Shown here piece by piece: positions 8,301-16,714 of a DNA stretch of 64,000 nucleotides (the first letter of the stretch is position 1; every line of letters starts with the position of its first letter). The notes beneath the pieces were generated by a model, which was not told where the DNA came from, searched no databases, and was given only the letters and a program-made list of their open reading frames with translations. Location: assembly GCF_002251735.1 (NCBI RefSeq), contig NZ_NOXS01000035.1, positions 477,528-541,527 of the forward strand, read 5' to 3'. A program made the translations under genes and the position numbers. The stretch comes from Elstera cyanobacteriorum. GTDB taxonomy: Bacteria > Pseudomonadota > Alphaproteobacteria > Elsterales > Elsteraceae.

Positions 8301-10926
8301 CGCCCTGCCCGGCCCGACGCGCCTGACCCTGACGCTGACCGAGGGCATGGTCGGCGACCTGCTGTACGAGGACGGCGGCACTTATAAGAGCGTCGGCCAA
8401 ATCAGCGCTGCCCGGCCCTTCACGGCCACGGTCGCGGGGGGGCGCTACCGGCTGGCGGTCACCGCGCTCGCCCGTAACAATCGCCTGGGCTACCGGTTGA
8501 CCAGCGCGACCGAGGAAATTCTACCCGATCAGCCGCGCCGGGTGCCGCTGCCGACCCGCCAGAGCTTTAGCCTGGCGACGCCGCAAACGGTCCGCCTTAC
8601 CTCCTACGGCACCCAGGACGTGCGGGCGACCCTGCGCGATGCCGAGGGGCGGATCGTGGCGGAGGCTGATGACCGGCTGAACGATTGGAACTTCGTGCTG
8701 GTCCGCGCCCTGCCCGCCGGGCGCTATACGCTCAGCGTCGATGCCGTCACCCCGCCGCCTGCCGGGGTCGATCCCGCCACCGTACCAGAGGAAAACTATT
8801 CGGCTGACCCTGAAACGGCCGAGGAGGAAGAAACCGCCGACGCCACCCCCGAGATGCCCGATGCGGCGCCCGCGCTCGACCCCAGCCTCTCCCCCCTCGC
8901 ACACTTAGCCGCCGGGGCGGTGGAACTCACGCTCAGCCCTTTACCGGAAACGCCGCTGGCGCCCTTGACCCTCACCAGCGGGCAAAGCCACAGCATCCCC
9001 GTGGGCGGGGCGCAAACCCTGCTGCCGCTCACGCTCGGCCCGACGGCACTGCGGATCGACGCGGCACCGGGGCCAGAACTGCTGCTTAGCCTTGAACGGC
9101 AGGCGGCGGCAGACGGGCCGTGGGAAACGCTGGACCAGGCCAGCGGCTCCGCGCCGTCCCTCGCCCTGCTGCCTGCGGCGGGGGGCGCCTATCGGCTTCG
9201 GATCGTCGCCCTCAGCGGGGGCGATACCCCTGGGCACCGTGTCACGCTACGCGCGCTCGATCTACCCGCTCAGGCGATGGGGGACGGGCTGCGCTTCACC
9301 GCGCTCGATGGGCTGCCGCTGGCCGTCGCCCGCCTGCGCGCACCGGGAGCCCCAGCGCTCGACCTTGGACCGCTGCCGAGCGGGCTGACCGCCCTGTCCG
9401 GCGCCGATGGGATTGCGCACCCAGTGCCTGCTTCGGTGCTCCTGCCTGCTGGGGAAGACCTATGGCTGTTCCGCCCCAGCCCTGAAACGATGCCGCTAAC
9501 CGTCAAACCGCTCACCCTGGCCGGGGATGAACCGCTGGTGCTGCGCCCGACCGGGCCGGTTACGCTGACGGCGGGGGCCGTGCCCGAGGGGAAAGTGACG
9601 CTGTGGCACGCCGAGGCGCCGCAAGGGCAACCGCTGCTTGCTTTGGGGGGTGCAGCGGGCCTATCCCCTGGGAGCGCGTTGGCGACGGGACCGGCGGCGC
9701 AGGTGCGCCTGACCGCCCTCGGTTCCCAACCGATGCCGCTGGTCACGCTCACCCGGCATCTTCTTGATAAACCCATACAGATGGACGGCAAAGCCGCCGC
9801 CCTGAGCCCCCCGCTCCCCGCGCGGGGGAGCCTCGACCTCACCCTCGCCAGCGGCCCGAAGCGGTTGATGCTCGACCTGCCCGCGGGCGTGGCAGCGGAG
9901 CTGGACGGGCTGCCGCTGATGGGCCGTACCGGCGCGCCCACCGCCTATCAGCTTGAAACCAAGGCCGACCGGCTGCGGCTCTATAACCTCGGGACGACCC
10001 CGGCCCAGGCGGCGCTGCGGCAGCTTCCCGTGCCCGACCTGCGCCTGACGGTGACGGCACAGCAGAGCTTCAAACGCTTCCTACCGGCCGCCGGAACTTT
10101 GGTGCTGACGGTTGAGGCAGCCCCTGGCCAATCCTTGCGGATCGAAGGGGCTACCGCTGTTTGGCAGGGGGCGAATGGACAGGTGTTGCGCGGATCGCGC
10201 CTTCCAGTAGCGGGTCCGGGAGTGCTGACCCTCGATCATCCTGACGGGCTGGTCGCCGTTTGGCTCGACGGGCCGGGGGCGAGCCTATGGCCTGACACCG
10301 CCGCCCAAACCCTTACCCTGCCGAAAAGCCTGCCCCTCAGTGGCCCGGCCCAAGCCTTCAAACTCACCCTGGCCGAGCCAGGCTTGCTGCACATCCGCAG
10401 TACGGCGCCGGTGATCGCGGGCCTGCGCAGTGGTGAGGGGGCGGAAAGCGTGCGCCTGTTCCCGACCGGCGCCGACTGGTATCGCTATCTGCCGCCAGGG
10501 CCGGTCGATCTGCATCTGGCCGCGGCCCAAGATGGCGGATTGAGCGGTAGCCTCGATCTGACCGTCAGCCCGGTGACGCCCCTTCCAGACGGTCTCTCCG
10601 CCCCGGTGCCGTTGGCGGCGGGGGAAAGCCGGGCCTTTGCTTTCACCGTGCCGCGCGCCGGGAAAATCGGCGTCGGCGTTAAGGCGCTGCGCGATCCCGC
10701 CGCCGTCCGGCTGCTCGACGCCAAGGGCACGCTGATCGGCACGGGGTTGGTGCAGTACCGCAGCCTGCCCCCCGGGGCCTATGTGCTGGAGGTCGAGGCG
10801 CCCGCCGACGCGGCCCTGAGCGTCCAAGCCGCCGTCGTCGGGATCGCCCTGCCCGACCGGGGGCCACCGCCGGACGTGCGGCAAGCCTATCTTGATCTTG
10901 TGGGCCTGCGCCCCACCGCGCCTTGA
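5383..10926 (+). CDS. Giant periplasmic protein with N-terminal LprI (DUF1311) domain and beta-rich repeats, function unknown
   Basis: The 1847-residue product has a Sec signal peptide (about 1-29, cut near ARA). Residues 32-107 resemble the lysozyme-inhibitor LprI N-terminal domain, with Cys at 34, 46, 91 and 105. A Pro-rich linker follows. The rest is beta-rich, with a recurring strand ending in Gly-x-Tyr-(R/K)-L: GRYKL near 205 and 318, GRYRL near 519, GLYRL near 556, GLYRI near 758, GDYRL near 909, GRYRL near 1020, GRYTL near 1113, GAYRL near 1268 and GAYVL near 1798. An acidic linker lies near 1136-1166. The spacing suggests about 100-residue sandwich modules like pre-peptidase C-terminal domains, but I cannot name them. 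It is 19 bp from the macroglobulin gene and probably shares its transcript. Confidence 0.85.
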   Translation: MRRQGVVQLGLLGLSLWAGGASITPQARAASFDCAKAKAAIEVLICTTPALNALDDRLKLALDAAVKQAGDGRAALLADHRRWLAETPGACGLIRPPAGDPVLACLMQAYEKQIAALKAAAAPQPSTPPSQPHPGPAVAVDPAQLPATGRQTSYLSLDAPAWVTVKTESATGVALKLVDMIAGPLGEAGEAGQRDGRIDALLDRGRYKLILTGADKTDGHVTVTARSATELHAPALPLAQAPGETLATTLEDGQQRSYWVTVGADPVAILATGRALADLRLWRDGTELAPLTPETRVTDAAPGRPQRVLTLAGSLPPGRYKLTLYGGAPLRWTEDATEMPTALRLAPQRLTTLEYRTGTIGPTGIEQAIVPATVDYARVELPSVAPVRLAARGLSSPRGTGFAEITRLNRRPIAAMGFAADAKGTLITLEGAPGQAFTLTSFPRVTTEETRLPSAKAAHLVTLLDAAPGSGGFPLTAYVGDYDKLLATAALRLGSTDGVRSSLTLDGRETLYVQITEAGRYRLKTQGVPHFWSLYPAGSYEAVPNSPSGAFDLDAGLYRLSLRPSSAKTGPVEVILTGEAATDTPAAPPARRLLSMLVPEPPNASYNYPLIMVPERASAPSGMAVYPLPLKLTAAAPVLLGLAPDQSFDLPLAPATAGTLSVNDEVGKPLPFQLDGKPATGKAALTAGAHKLTVKNADSAPLGLRVALETRAATPPPPSGGAEPPPPAYPRLTAGQTYALDLSGTDPRRFDLLVEEAGLYRIETQGRLAVQAGIRTLLLPHLARAAENGPGHNAVLEPYLRAGRYQVDLTALRKTQGRVGLSLSRAPLAESPPLRIDTPARVALARGAGAILPFTVAKRGPYDLQVLSLADPIAFRLEDTDGWPLLPLSQETEPFGAAGRLLTVALEAGDYRLVLLPPALPARAVVRLTPPTEAPPAPQGHGPHPLTLNTAQDFRWLEPAQPDAPRTPDQWDFALPGPTRLTLTLTEGMVGDLLYEDGGTYKSVGQISAARPFTATVAGGRYRLAVTALARNNRLGYRLTSATEEILPDQPRRVPLPTRQSFSLATPQTVRLTSYGTQDVRATLRDAEGRIVAEADDRLNDWNFVLVRALPAGRYTLSVDAVTPPPAGVDPATVPEENYSADPETAEEEETADATPEMPDAAPALDPSLSPLAHLAAGAVELTLSPLPETPLAPLTLTSGQSHSIPVGGAQTLLPLTLGPTALRIDAAPGPELLLSLERQAAADGPWETLDQASGSAPSLALLPAAGGAYRLRIVALSGGDTPGHRVTLRALDLPAQAMGDGLRFTALDGLPLAVARLRAPGAPALDLGPLPSGLTALSGADGIAHPVPASVLLPAGEDLWLFRPSPETMPLTVKPLTLAGDEPLVLRPTGPVTLTAGAVPEGKVTLWHAEAPQGQPLLALGGAAGLSPGSALATGPAAQVRLTALGSQPMPLVTLTRHLLDKPIQMDGKAAALSPPLPARGSLDLTLASGPKRLMLDLPAGVAAELDGLPLMGRTGAPTAYQLETKADRLRLYNLGTTPAQAALRQLPVPDLRLTVTAQQSFKRFLPAAGTLVLTVEAAPGQSLRIEGATAVWQGANGQVLRGSRLPVAGPGVLTLDHPDGLVAVWLDGPGASLWPDTAAQTLTLPKSLPLSGPAQAFKLTLAEPGLLHIRSTAPVIAGLRSGEGAESVRLFPTGADWYRYLPPGPVDLHLAAAQDGGLSGSLDLTVSPVTPLPDGLSAPVPLAAGESRAFAFTVPRAGKIGVGVKALRDPAAVRLLDAKGTLIGTGLVQYRSLPPGAYVLEVEAPADAALSVQAAVVGIALPDRGPPPDVRQAYLDLVGLRPTAP

Positions 10927-10945
10927 CCGTTTGAAGGATCGCCCG

Positions 10946-13900
10946 ATGCGCTGGCTCCTCCCCGCTCTTCTGCTCTGCACCGCTGCCGTGGCGCAAACGC
11001 CGCCGGTGGTGCTCGACCCGCCGAAACTGGCGCCCACCGTGCCGCTCGATCAGGCCCGCCGCGCCGATGGCGCCGTGCTGGTGCCCGACCGGTTTCTGCG
11101 GCGCTGGGATTCGCTGACCCTGTTCCTCAATCAAGACGTCGGCCCAGCCCAGCCCGCGCCGGAGGATCAGCCGGGGCGGATCGTCACGCTCGACCCGCCG
11201 CAGCCGGGAAGCTGGCTGTGGATCAATCCACGCACGCTGCACTTCAAGCCCGCCGAACCCTGGCCTGCGGCGGGGGAGGTCACCGTCAGCCTGGGTGCCC
11301 GACGCGAGCGGTTGACCGTGCTGATGCCCGCCCCGGTTAGCAGTCAGCCCGCCGATGGGGTGACGCAGGTCGCCAGCCCGCGCGAGGTTATTCTGAGTTT
11401 CGCCGATCCGGTCGATCCCGCCCTCTTGGCGCGGTTGCTGACCGTGGAGATCCGCCCGCTGCCGGGGCTGGACGCCGCCCAGGGCCGCAGCCTGACCGCC
11501 CAGGATTTCACCATCAAGCCGCTCGACCGCAGCCGCGACGGCACCGCCGATTACGCCCTTCAGTTCCGCGCCCCCATCGAAGACGGCGCCAAAGTCATCG
11601 TTCGGCTACGGCAGGCGCTGGACAGCGGCCTTGATGCCCCCGTCAGCAGTCTGAACTTTTCGACCGCCCAGCCCTTCCGCGCGACCGGCCTTGCCTGCGG
11701 GCGCGGTTACGATGGCGCGGCGGGGGATGACGCCCTCGCGTGCCAACCGACCCGCTACCGCGAGACGGAAGCGGGACCGATTAGCCCCGCCCTGCGCCTC
11801 AGTTTTTCGGCCCCGCTCCCGGCGCTCGACCCGGTGCAGACAGCGAATTTGCTGCGCCTCTCCCCGCCCGTAGACGGGCTGACCGCCGTACCGGATGGGC
11901 CGAACGCCCTGCTGCTGCGCGGCGCCTTTCGGCCCGATACGCTTTATGATCTCCACCTGGGCGATGCCGGGGTGACGGATACCGACGGCCGCCCGCTCGA
12001 TCTCGCCGGTCTCACCCGCTGGCGGGTGTTTTTCAGCCCGGAACGGCCCGTCCTTGCTTGGGAAAAATCCCAAGGCATCGCCGAACGGTTAGGGCCGCAG
12101 ATGGTGCCGATCCGGGCGCGCGGGGTGGAGAAAGTCGATCTGCGCATTCACCCCATCGATCCGCTGGCGCGCAGCTTCTGGCCCTTCCCCAATGGCCCCG
12201 TTGAGATTGACGAGACGGTCGAACCGCCGCTCGACGGGCTGGCCCCGGCCGCCCACCGGGAGGTAACGCCGATCACCGCCGAGCACTTGGCCGCCCGGCT
12301 CTCCGCGCTCGGCACGCCGTCAATTTCTGAAATCATCCCCCTGCCGGGCAAGCGTGGCGGCGGTCTGGCCCGCCTGGGCATCGACCTTCAGCCCTATCTG
12401 GCGCGGATTGCTGGACCGGAGCGCCCCGGCACCTATCTGGTCGGCTTGCGCCGCACCGATGGGCCGGGGGTGCGTAGTTGGATGCGCCTTCAGGTGACGG
12501 ATCTTTCGCTGTCGGCGGTGGAGGAAGCAGGGGCCGTCCGGTTCTTCGTCACCTCCCTCGCCACCGCCCAACCGGTCGCCGGGGCGCGGGTGCGGCTGGA
12601 GGGGGGCGAGGGCCGTCAAGAGCAAGCCTATCTTGACGCCACAACTGATACCTTGGGCGCCGTCACTTGGCGGGCGCCGGGCGGTAAAACCCGGCCCTGG
12701 TATCGGCTGACCGTCACCAAGGGGGAAGACCGGCTGGTGCTGCACCCCGGCCTCGTGCTGCCGCGCTATGCGGGTCAAACGTGGAATAACACCGTCTCAG
12801 GCTGGCTCGATTGGACCCTGCAACCGCTGGAGCCGCGCCAAGAAAAGCCGCGCGTGCTCTGCCATATCTTCACCGAACGCCCGATCTATCGCCCGGAAGA
12901 CCCGGTGCAAGTGAAGGGCTTCGTGCGCAGCTACCTCGGCGGGGCCCATCGCTTTGCCACGGGCGGCGGCACGCTGGTGATCCAAGGCCCGAATGACGAG
13001 GAGTGGCGCGTCCCGGTCACGCTCAGCGACACGGGCAGCTTTCATTACGCCTTTGCCGAAAAGACCGTGGCGACGGGCGAGTATAGCGCCGTCTTCGAAA
13101 GCGCGGGTAAGGCACCGGAGAGCTGCGGGCGGATGACCTTTAAGAAAGACGCCTACCGCCTACCGACTTTCGAAGTGCTGCTGAACGGCCCGCAGCGCGC
13201 CCCGCTGGACGAAGCCTTCGGCGTCGATCTTACCGCGCGCTATTTCGCGGGCGGGCTGGTCGCTGATCGGCCTATTACTTGGCGCGTAACTCAGGCCCCC
13301 ATAGCCTGGACGCCGCCCGACCGGCCCGGTTTCTTCTTCTCCAGCGATTCGCGCTTCGGGGCAGAGGAAAAATTCCGCGCAAGCCCGGTGTTGGAACAAA
13401 CCGCCCGGACGGACGAGGGCGGCGGCGCGTCAATCACCCTCAATCCAACGCTGGAGCCGACCGGCCACCCGCGCCGCTATCAGATCGAAGCGACCGTAAC
13501 CGGGCCGGACGATATTCAGGTCCGCACCTCTACCCAAGTGCAGGCGCTGCCCGCCTTCGTGCTGGGGGTGAAGGTGCCGCGCTATCTTGAGAGCGCCACC
13601 AGCCTGAAGCCGGAGATTATTGCCATCGGCCCACAGGGCACGCCGGTCGCGGGCGTCGGCCTGACGGTGAAGCTGATCAAACGCAGTTGGAATTCGCTGC
13701 TGCAAGCGGGCGATTTTTCGCAAGGAACCGCCAAATACACCACCGAAACCATCGACGAGGTGATCGAAGAGCGCAAAATCACCAGCGCCGACGACGCGCT
13801 GACGCTGGAGTTCCCCGTGCGCGAGGCGGGGGTCTATCTGGTTCAGGCCGAGGCCGCCGATAAGATCGGGCGTCGGCAGGCGGTTTCCGTCGATCTGTTC

Positions 13901-16714
13901 GTCAATGGCGGCACCCCCGTCACCTGGTCGCGCCCGCCGACCGAAACGGTGACGGTCAGCACCGATAAAGACCGCTACGATCCCGGCGAAACGGCGCAAT
14001 TGGTGCTGCAAAGCCCCTTTCAAACCGCGCGAGCGCTGGCCATCGTCGAAGAACCAGAAGGCCCCTTCCGCTATGAGTGGCTCGACATTCAAAAGGGCCG
14101 CGGCAGTTTTACCCTGCCGATCCGCAAGACGCAGATGCCGCGCGTTGCAGTTCACTTCCTCGTCATGCGCGGGCGCTTGCCCGGCGAGGCCCCGGCGCCA
14201 ACGGCGCAGTTCGATCTGCGCAAACCGGCGACCCTGGCCGCGTCGAAATGGCTGACGGTCACCCCTGTCGCCCATCAGATCACCGCCAGCTTCACCTACC
14301 CCGAAAAAGCCCGCCCCGGCCAAACTATCGATGTGGTGCTGAAGCTGCGGGATGAGGCCGGGAAGCCTTTGGCGGGGGAAGCGACTTTCTGGCTGATCGA
14401 CCAAGCCGTGCTGTCACTGGCGAAAGAACAGCCGTTGGACCCACTGCCGCAGTTCATCGTGCCGCGCGAGATGCAGATGGCGGCGCGCGACAGCCGCAAT
14501 CTGGCCTTCGGGCTGCTGCCGTTGATGGAAACGCCGGGCGGCGATAAGCCGATGGACGATTTGGGCGTCGATAATATCGCCGTGCGCAAAAACTTTACCC
14601 CGGTGCCGATCTATCTGCCGACCGTGCCCATCGGCCCGAACGGCGAGGTCACGATCCCGGTGACGCTGCCCGATAGTCTGACGGTTTTTAAACTGCGTGC
14701 CAAAGCGATCAGCGGACCGGACCGCTTCGGCTATGCCACCGGCGAGTTACCCGTGCGCCTGCCGGTCATCGCGCAACCGGCTTTGCCGCGTTTCGTGCGC
14801 CCGGGCGATACGTTCGACGCCAGCGTAATTGGCCGTGTGGTTGAAGGCGAAGTGGGGGCCGGGAAAGCCACCCTGAAAGCCGATGGGCTAACCCTATCGG
14901 GCGCCGCCGAACAAAGCTTCACCTGGGAAGCCAACCGCCCGCAGCGGCTGGACTATCCAGTCGCAGTCGGCCAGCACACCTATCGCCCCGATGGCAGCTT
15001 GGACCGCAGCGCCGTGCGCCTGGGCTTCACGGTGCAGCGCCTCGCCGATCAAGCGGGGGACGCGGTAGAAATCAGCCTGCCGCTGCGCCCCGACCGGCCC
15101 GCCACCCGTCGCCAGCAGCTTCTGACCCTGGCCCCCGGGCAGACGCTGGAGATTCCCGCCGTCGCCGACCCGGCGCGTCCGGGCACCTTGCGCCGCTCCC
15201 TGCTGCTCGCCAGCGATCCCGCCCTGCCGCGCGTCATTGCCGGGATGGTGCATTTGGTCGAAGCCCCCTGGGGCTGCACCGAACAGCGCATCAGCCTCGC
15301 CCGCGTCGAACTGGCGCTGAAACCCATCGCCGATAAGCTGGGGGAAGCCGCTTTGCTCGCCCGCCTGTCCCGTGACGTGCGCCAGACCATCGACACGATC
15401 GACCGCTCGACCGACGAGCGCGGCCTTGCCGCCTTCTGGCCGGGGACGCAAGGGAATGTGACGCTGACGGCTTGGGCGTTGCAGTTTCTGATCGAAGCGC
15501 GGGAGGGCGGCGAGGCGGTCGATCTCGCCCTGCTGGAGCGGCTGGCGACGGCGCTCAAGCGCGCCCTGCGCGCGCCGGGGGACGATCAGCGCCTTGGGGA
15601 GGCGGCTTGGGCCGAACGGGCGCAGGCGTTGGCGGCCCTAGCACAGGCGGGCAGCCTTGAAACCGGCTATCTCGCCGAACTCGCCCGCCGCGCCCGCACC
15701 CTCGGCCCAGAAACCCTGGCCCAAACCGTGCGGGTGCTGACCGCCGCTCGCTTTTCCGACACGCAAGTGCTCGATGGCGTGCTGGCGCAGCTTTGGGCCG
15801 CCGTCAAAACCCGGCAGACGCCGCAGGGGCTGGCCTTCGATGGGTTCGTTGGCAGCGGCAGCCCGGCGGTTCTGCTGCCGTCCGAAACCCGCAGCCTCGC
15901 CCAAATGATCCGCGCCGTCGGCACGGCCACGCCGAACGATCCGCGCAATGCGATGCTGGTGCGTGCCTTGATCGACAGCGGCCAGGGCAATGGCTGGGGC
16001 AATACCAATACCAATAGCGAGGCGATCCTCGCCCTGGTGAAGAATGGTTTGCAAACGGCAGCCCAGCCTGCCCGCGCCGACCTGACCTTGGGCAGCGGCG
16101 CGGGCAAACCCCTCATGCTCGCCGCCAATCAACTGCTCGTGCGGGAAACCCTGCTGGCGCCTGACGCCGCAAAACTCGCCGCGCCCACGGGGCAACCGGC
16201 GCTGACCGTGACGCTGGACGAAAGCTTCGTGCCGCAACAACCGGGGGCAGACGCTGCCGCCGGGGCGCAGGGTTTCGTCGTCCAGCGCGACAGCTACCGC
16301 GTTCCCCCCGGCGGTGGACCGCTGCAAAAACTCGCCCCCGGCAGTCTTAGCCTGCAAGTCGGCGACGTCATTGAAGATGTCGTAGAGGTGGTCACCGCCG
16401 AAGACCGCACCCATGTTGCCGTGCGCATTCCGCTGGCGGCAGGAATGGAGCCGCTGAACCCCAGCCTCGCCACCGCCCCGGCAGAGGCGAAAATCAGCAC
16501 GAAGGTCACCAGCGCCTGGAGTGCGGTGTCGTTCCTCGACGATCAGGTTAGCTTCTTCTTCACCGATCTGCCGCGCGGCACCTATAAGCTCGCCCTGCGC
16601 AGCCGCGCCACGATCCCGGGCAGCTTCACCCAGCCACCCAGCGAGGCGGAACTGATGTACCGCACGGAGGTACGCGGCAACAGCCCCGGCGCGCGGGTGA
16701 CGGTCAGCCGGTGA
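10946..16714 (+). CDS. Bacterial alpha-2-macroglobulin family protein (YfhM/ECAM-like), thioester type
   Basis: Bacterial alpha-2-macroglobulins are envelope protease traps: cleavage of the bait region exposes an internal thioester that covalently captures the protease. The 1922-residue product has a signal peptide (MRWLLPALLLCTAAVAQ), successive macroglobulin domains, and the thioester motif GCTEQ with Cys1444 and Gln1447. The downstream alpha-helical TED and a C-terminal receptor-like domain are also present. The first Cys (LLLC) is not a good lipobox, unlike E. coli YfhM. I chose the ATG at 10946, with GAAGGA upstream; the frame runs back to 10892 inside the previous gene. It overlaps pbpC by 4 bp (GTGA), the classic yfhM-pbpC pairing. 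Confidence 0.95.
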   Translation: MRWLLPALLLCTAAVAQTPPVVLDPPKLAPTVPLDQARRADGAVLVPDRFLRRWDSLTLFLNQDVGPAQPAPEDQPGRIVTLDPPQPGSWLWINPRTLHFKPAEPWPAAGEVTVSLGARRERLTVLMPAPVSSQPADGVTQVASPREVILSFADPVDPALLARLLTVEIRPLPGLDAAQGRSLTAQDFTIKPLDRSRDGTADYALQFRAPIEDGAKVIVRLRQALDSGLDAPVSSLNFSTAQPFRATGLACGRGYDGAAGDDALACQPTRYRETEAGPISPALRLSFSAPLPALDPVQTANLLRLSPPVDGLTAVPDGPNALLLRGAFRPDTLYDLHLGDAGVTDTDGRPLDLAGLTRWRVFFSPERPVLAWEKSQGIAERLGPQMVPIRARGVEKVDLRIHPIDPLARSFWPFPNGPVEIDETVEPPLDGLAPAAHREVTPITAEHLAARLSALGTPSISEIIPLPGKRGGGLARLGIDLQPYLARIAGPERPGTYLVGLRRTDGPGVRSWMRLQVTDLSLSAVEEAGAVRFFVTSLATAQPVAGARVRLEGGEGRQEQAYLDATTDTLGAVTWRAPGGKTRPWYRLTVTKGEDRLVLHPGLVLPRYAGQTWNNTVSGWLDWTLQPLEPRQEKPRVLCHIFTERPIYRPEDPVQVKGFVRSYLGGAHRFATGGGTLVIQGPNDEEWRVPVTLSDTGSFHYAFAEKTVATGEYSAVFESAGKAPESCGRMTFKKDAYRLPTFEVLLNGPQRAPLDEAFGVDLTARYFAGGLVADRPITWRVTQAPIAWTPPDRPGFFFSSDSRFGAEEKFRASPVLEQTARTDEGGGASITLNPTLEPTGHPRRYQIEATVTGPDDIQVRTSTQVQALPAFVLGVKVPRYLESATSLKPEIIAIGPQGTPVAGVGLTVKLIKRSWNSLLQAGDFSQGTAKYTTETIDEVIEERKITSADDALTLEFPVREAGVYLVQAEAADKIGRRQAVSVDLFVNGGTPVTWSRPPTETVTVSTDKDRYDPGETAQLVLQSPFQTARALAIVEEPEGPFRYEWLDIQKGRGSFTLPIRKTQMPRVAVHFLVMRGRLPGEAPAPTAQFDLRKPATLAASKWLTVTPVAHQITASFTYPEKARPGQTIDVVLKLRDEAGKPLAGEATFWLIDQAVLSLAKEQPLDPLPQFIVPREMQMAARDSRNLAFGLLPLMETPGGDKPMDDLGVDNIAVRKNFTPVPIYLPTVPIGPNGEVTIPVTLPDSLTVFKLRAKAISGPDRFGYATGELPVRLPVIAQPALPRFVRPGDTFDASVIGRVVEGEVGAGKATLKADGLTLSGAAEQSFTWEANRPQRLDYPVAVGQHTYRPDGSLDRSAVRLGFTVQRLADQAGDAVEISLPLRPDRPATRRQQLLTLAPGQTLEIPAVADPARPGTLRRSLLLASDPALPRVIAGMVHLVEAPWGCTEQRISLARVELALKPIADKLGEAALLARLSRDVRQTIDTIDRSTDERGLAAFWPGTQGNVTLTAWALQFLIEAREGGEAVDLALLERLATALKRALRAPGDDQRLGEAAWAERAQALAALAQAGSLETGYLAELARRARTLGPETLAQTVRVLTAARFSDTQVLDGVLAQLWAAVKTRQTPQGLAFDGFVGSGSPAVLLPSETRSLAQMIRAVGTATPNDPRNAMLVRALIDSGQGNGWGNTNTNSEAILALVKNGLQTAAQPARADLTLGSGAGKPLMLAANQLLVRETLLAPDAAKLAAPTGQPALTVTLDESFVPQQPGADAAAGAQGFVVQRDSYRVPPGGGPLQKLAPGSLSLQVGDVIEDVVEVVTAEDRTHVAVRIPLAAGMEPLNPSLATAPAEAKISTKVTSAWSAVSFLDDQVSFFFTDLPRGTYKLALRSRATIPGSFTQPPSEAELMYRTEVRGNSPGARVTVSR

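Noticed and set aside
8773..8880. The acidic Glu/Asp stretch in the giant protein as a separate gene or frameshift
   Set aside because: The frame stays open and GC-rich throughout, and beta modules continue on both sides, so it is a linker.
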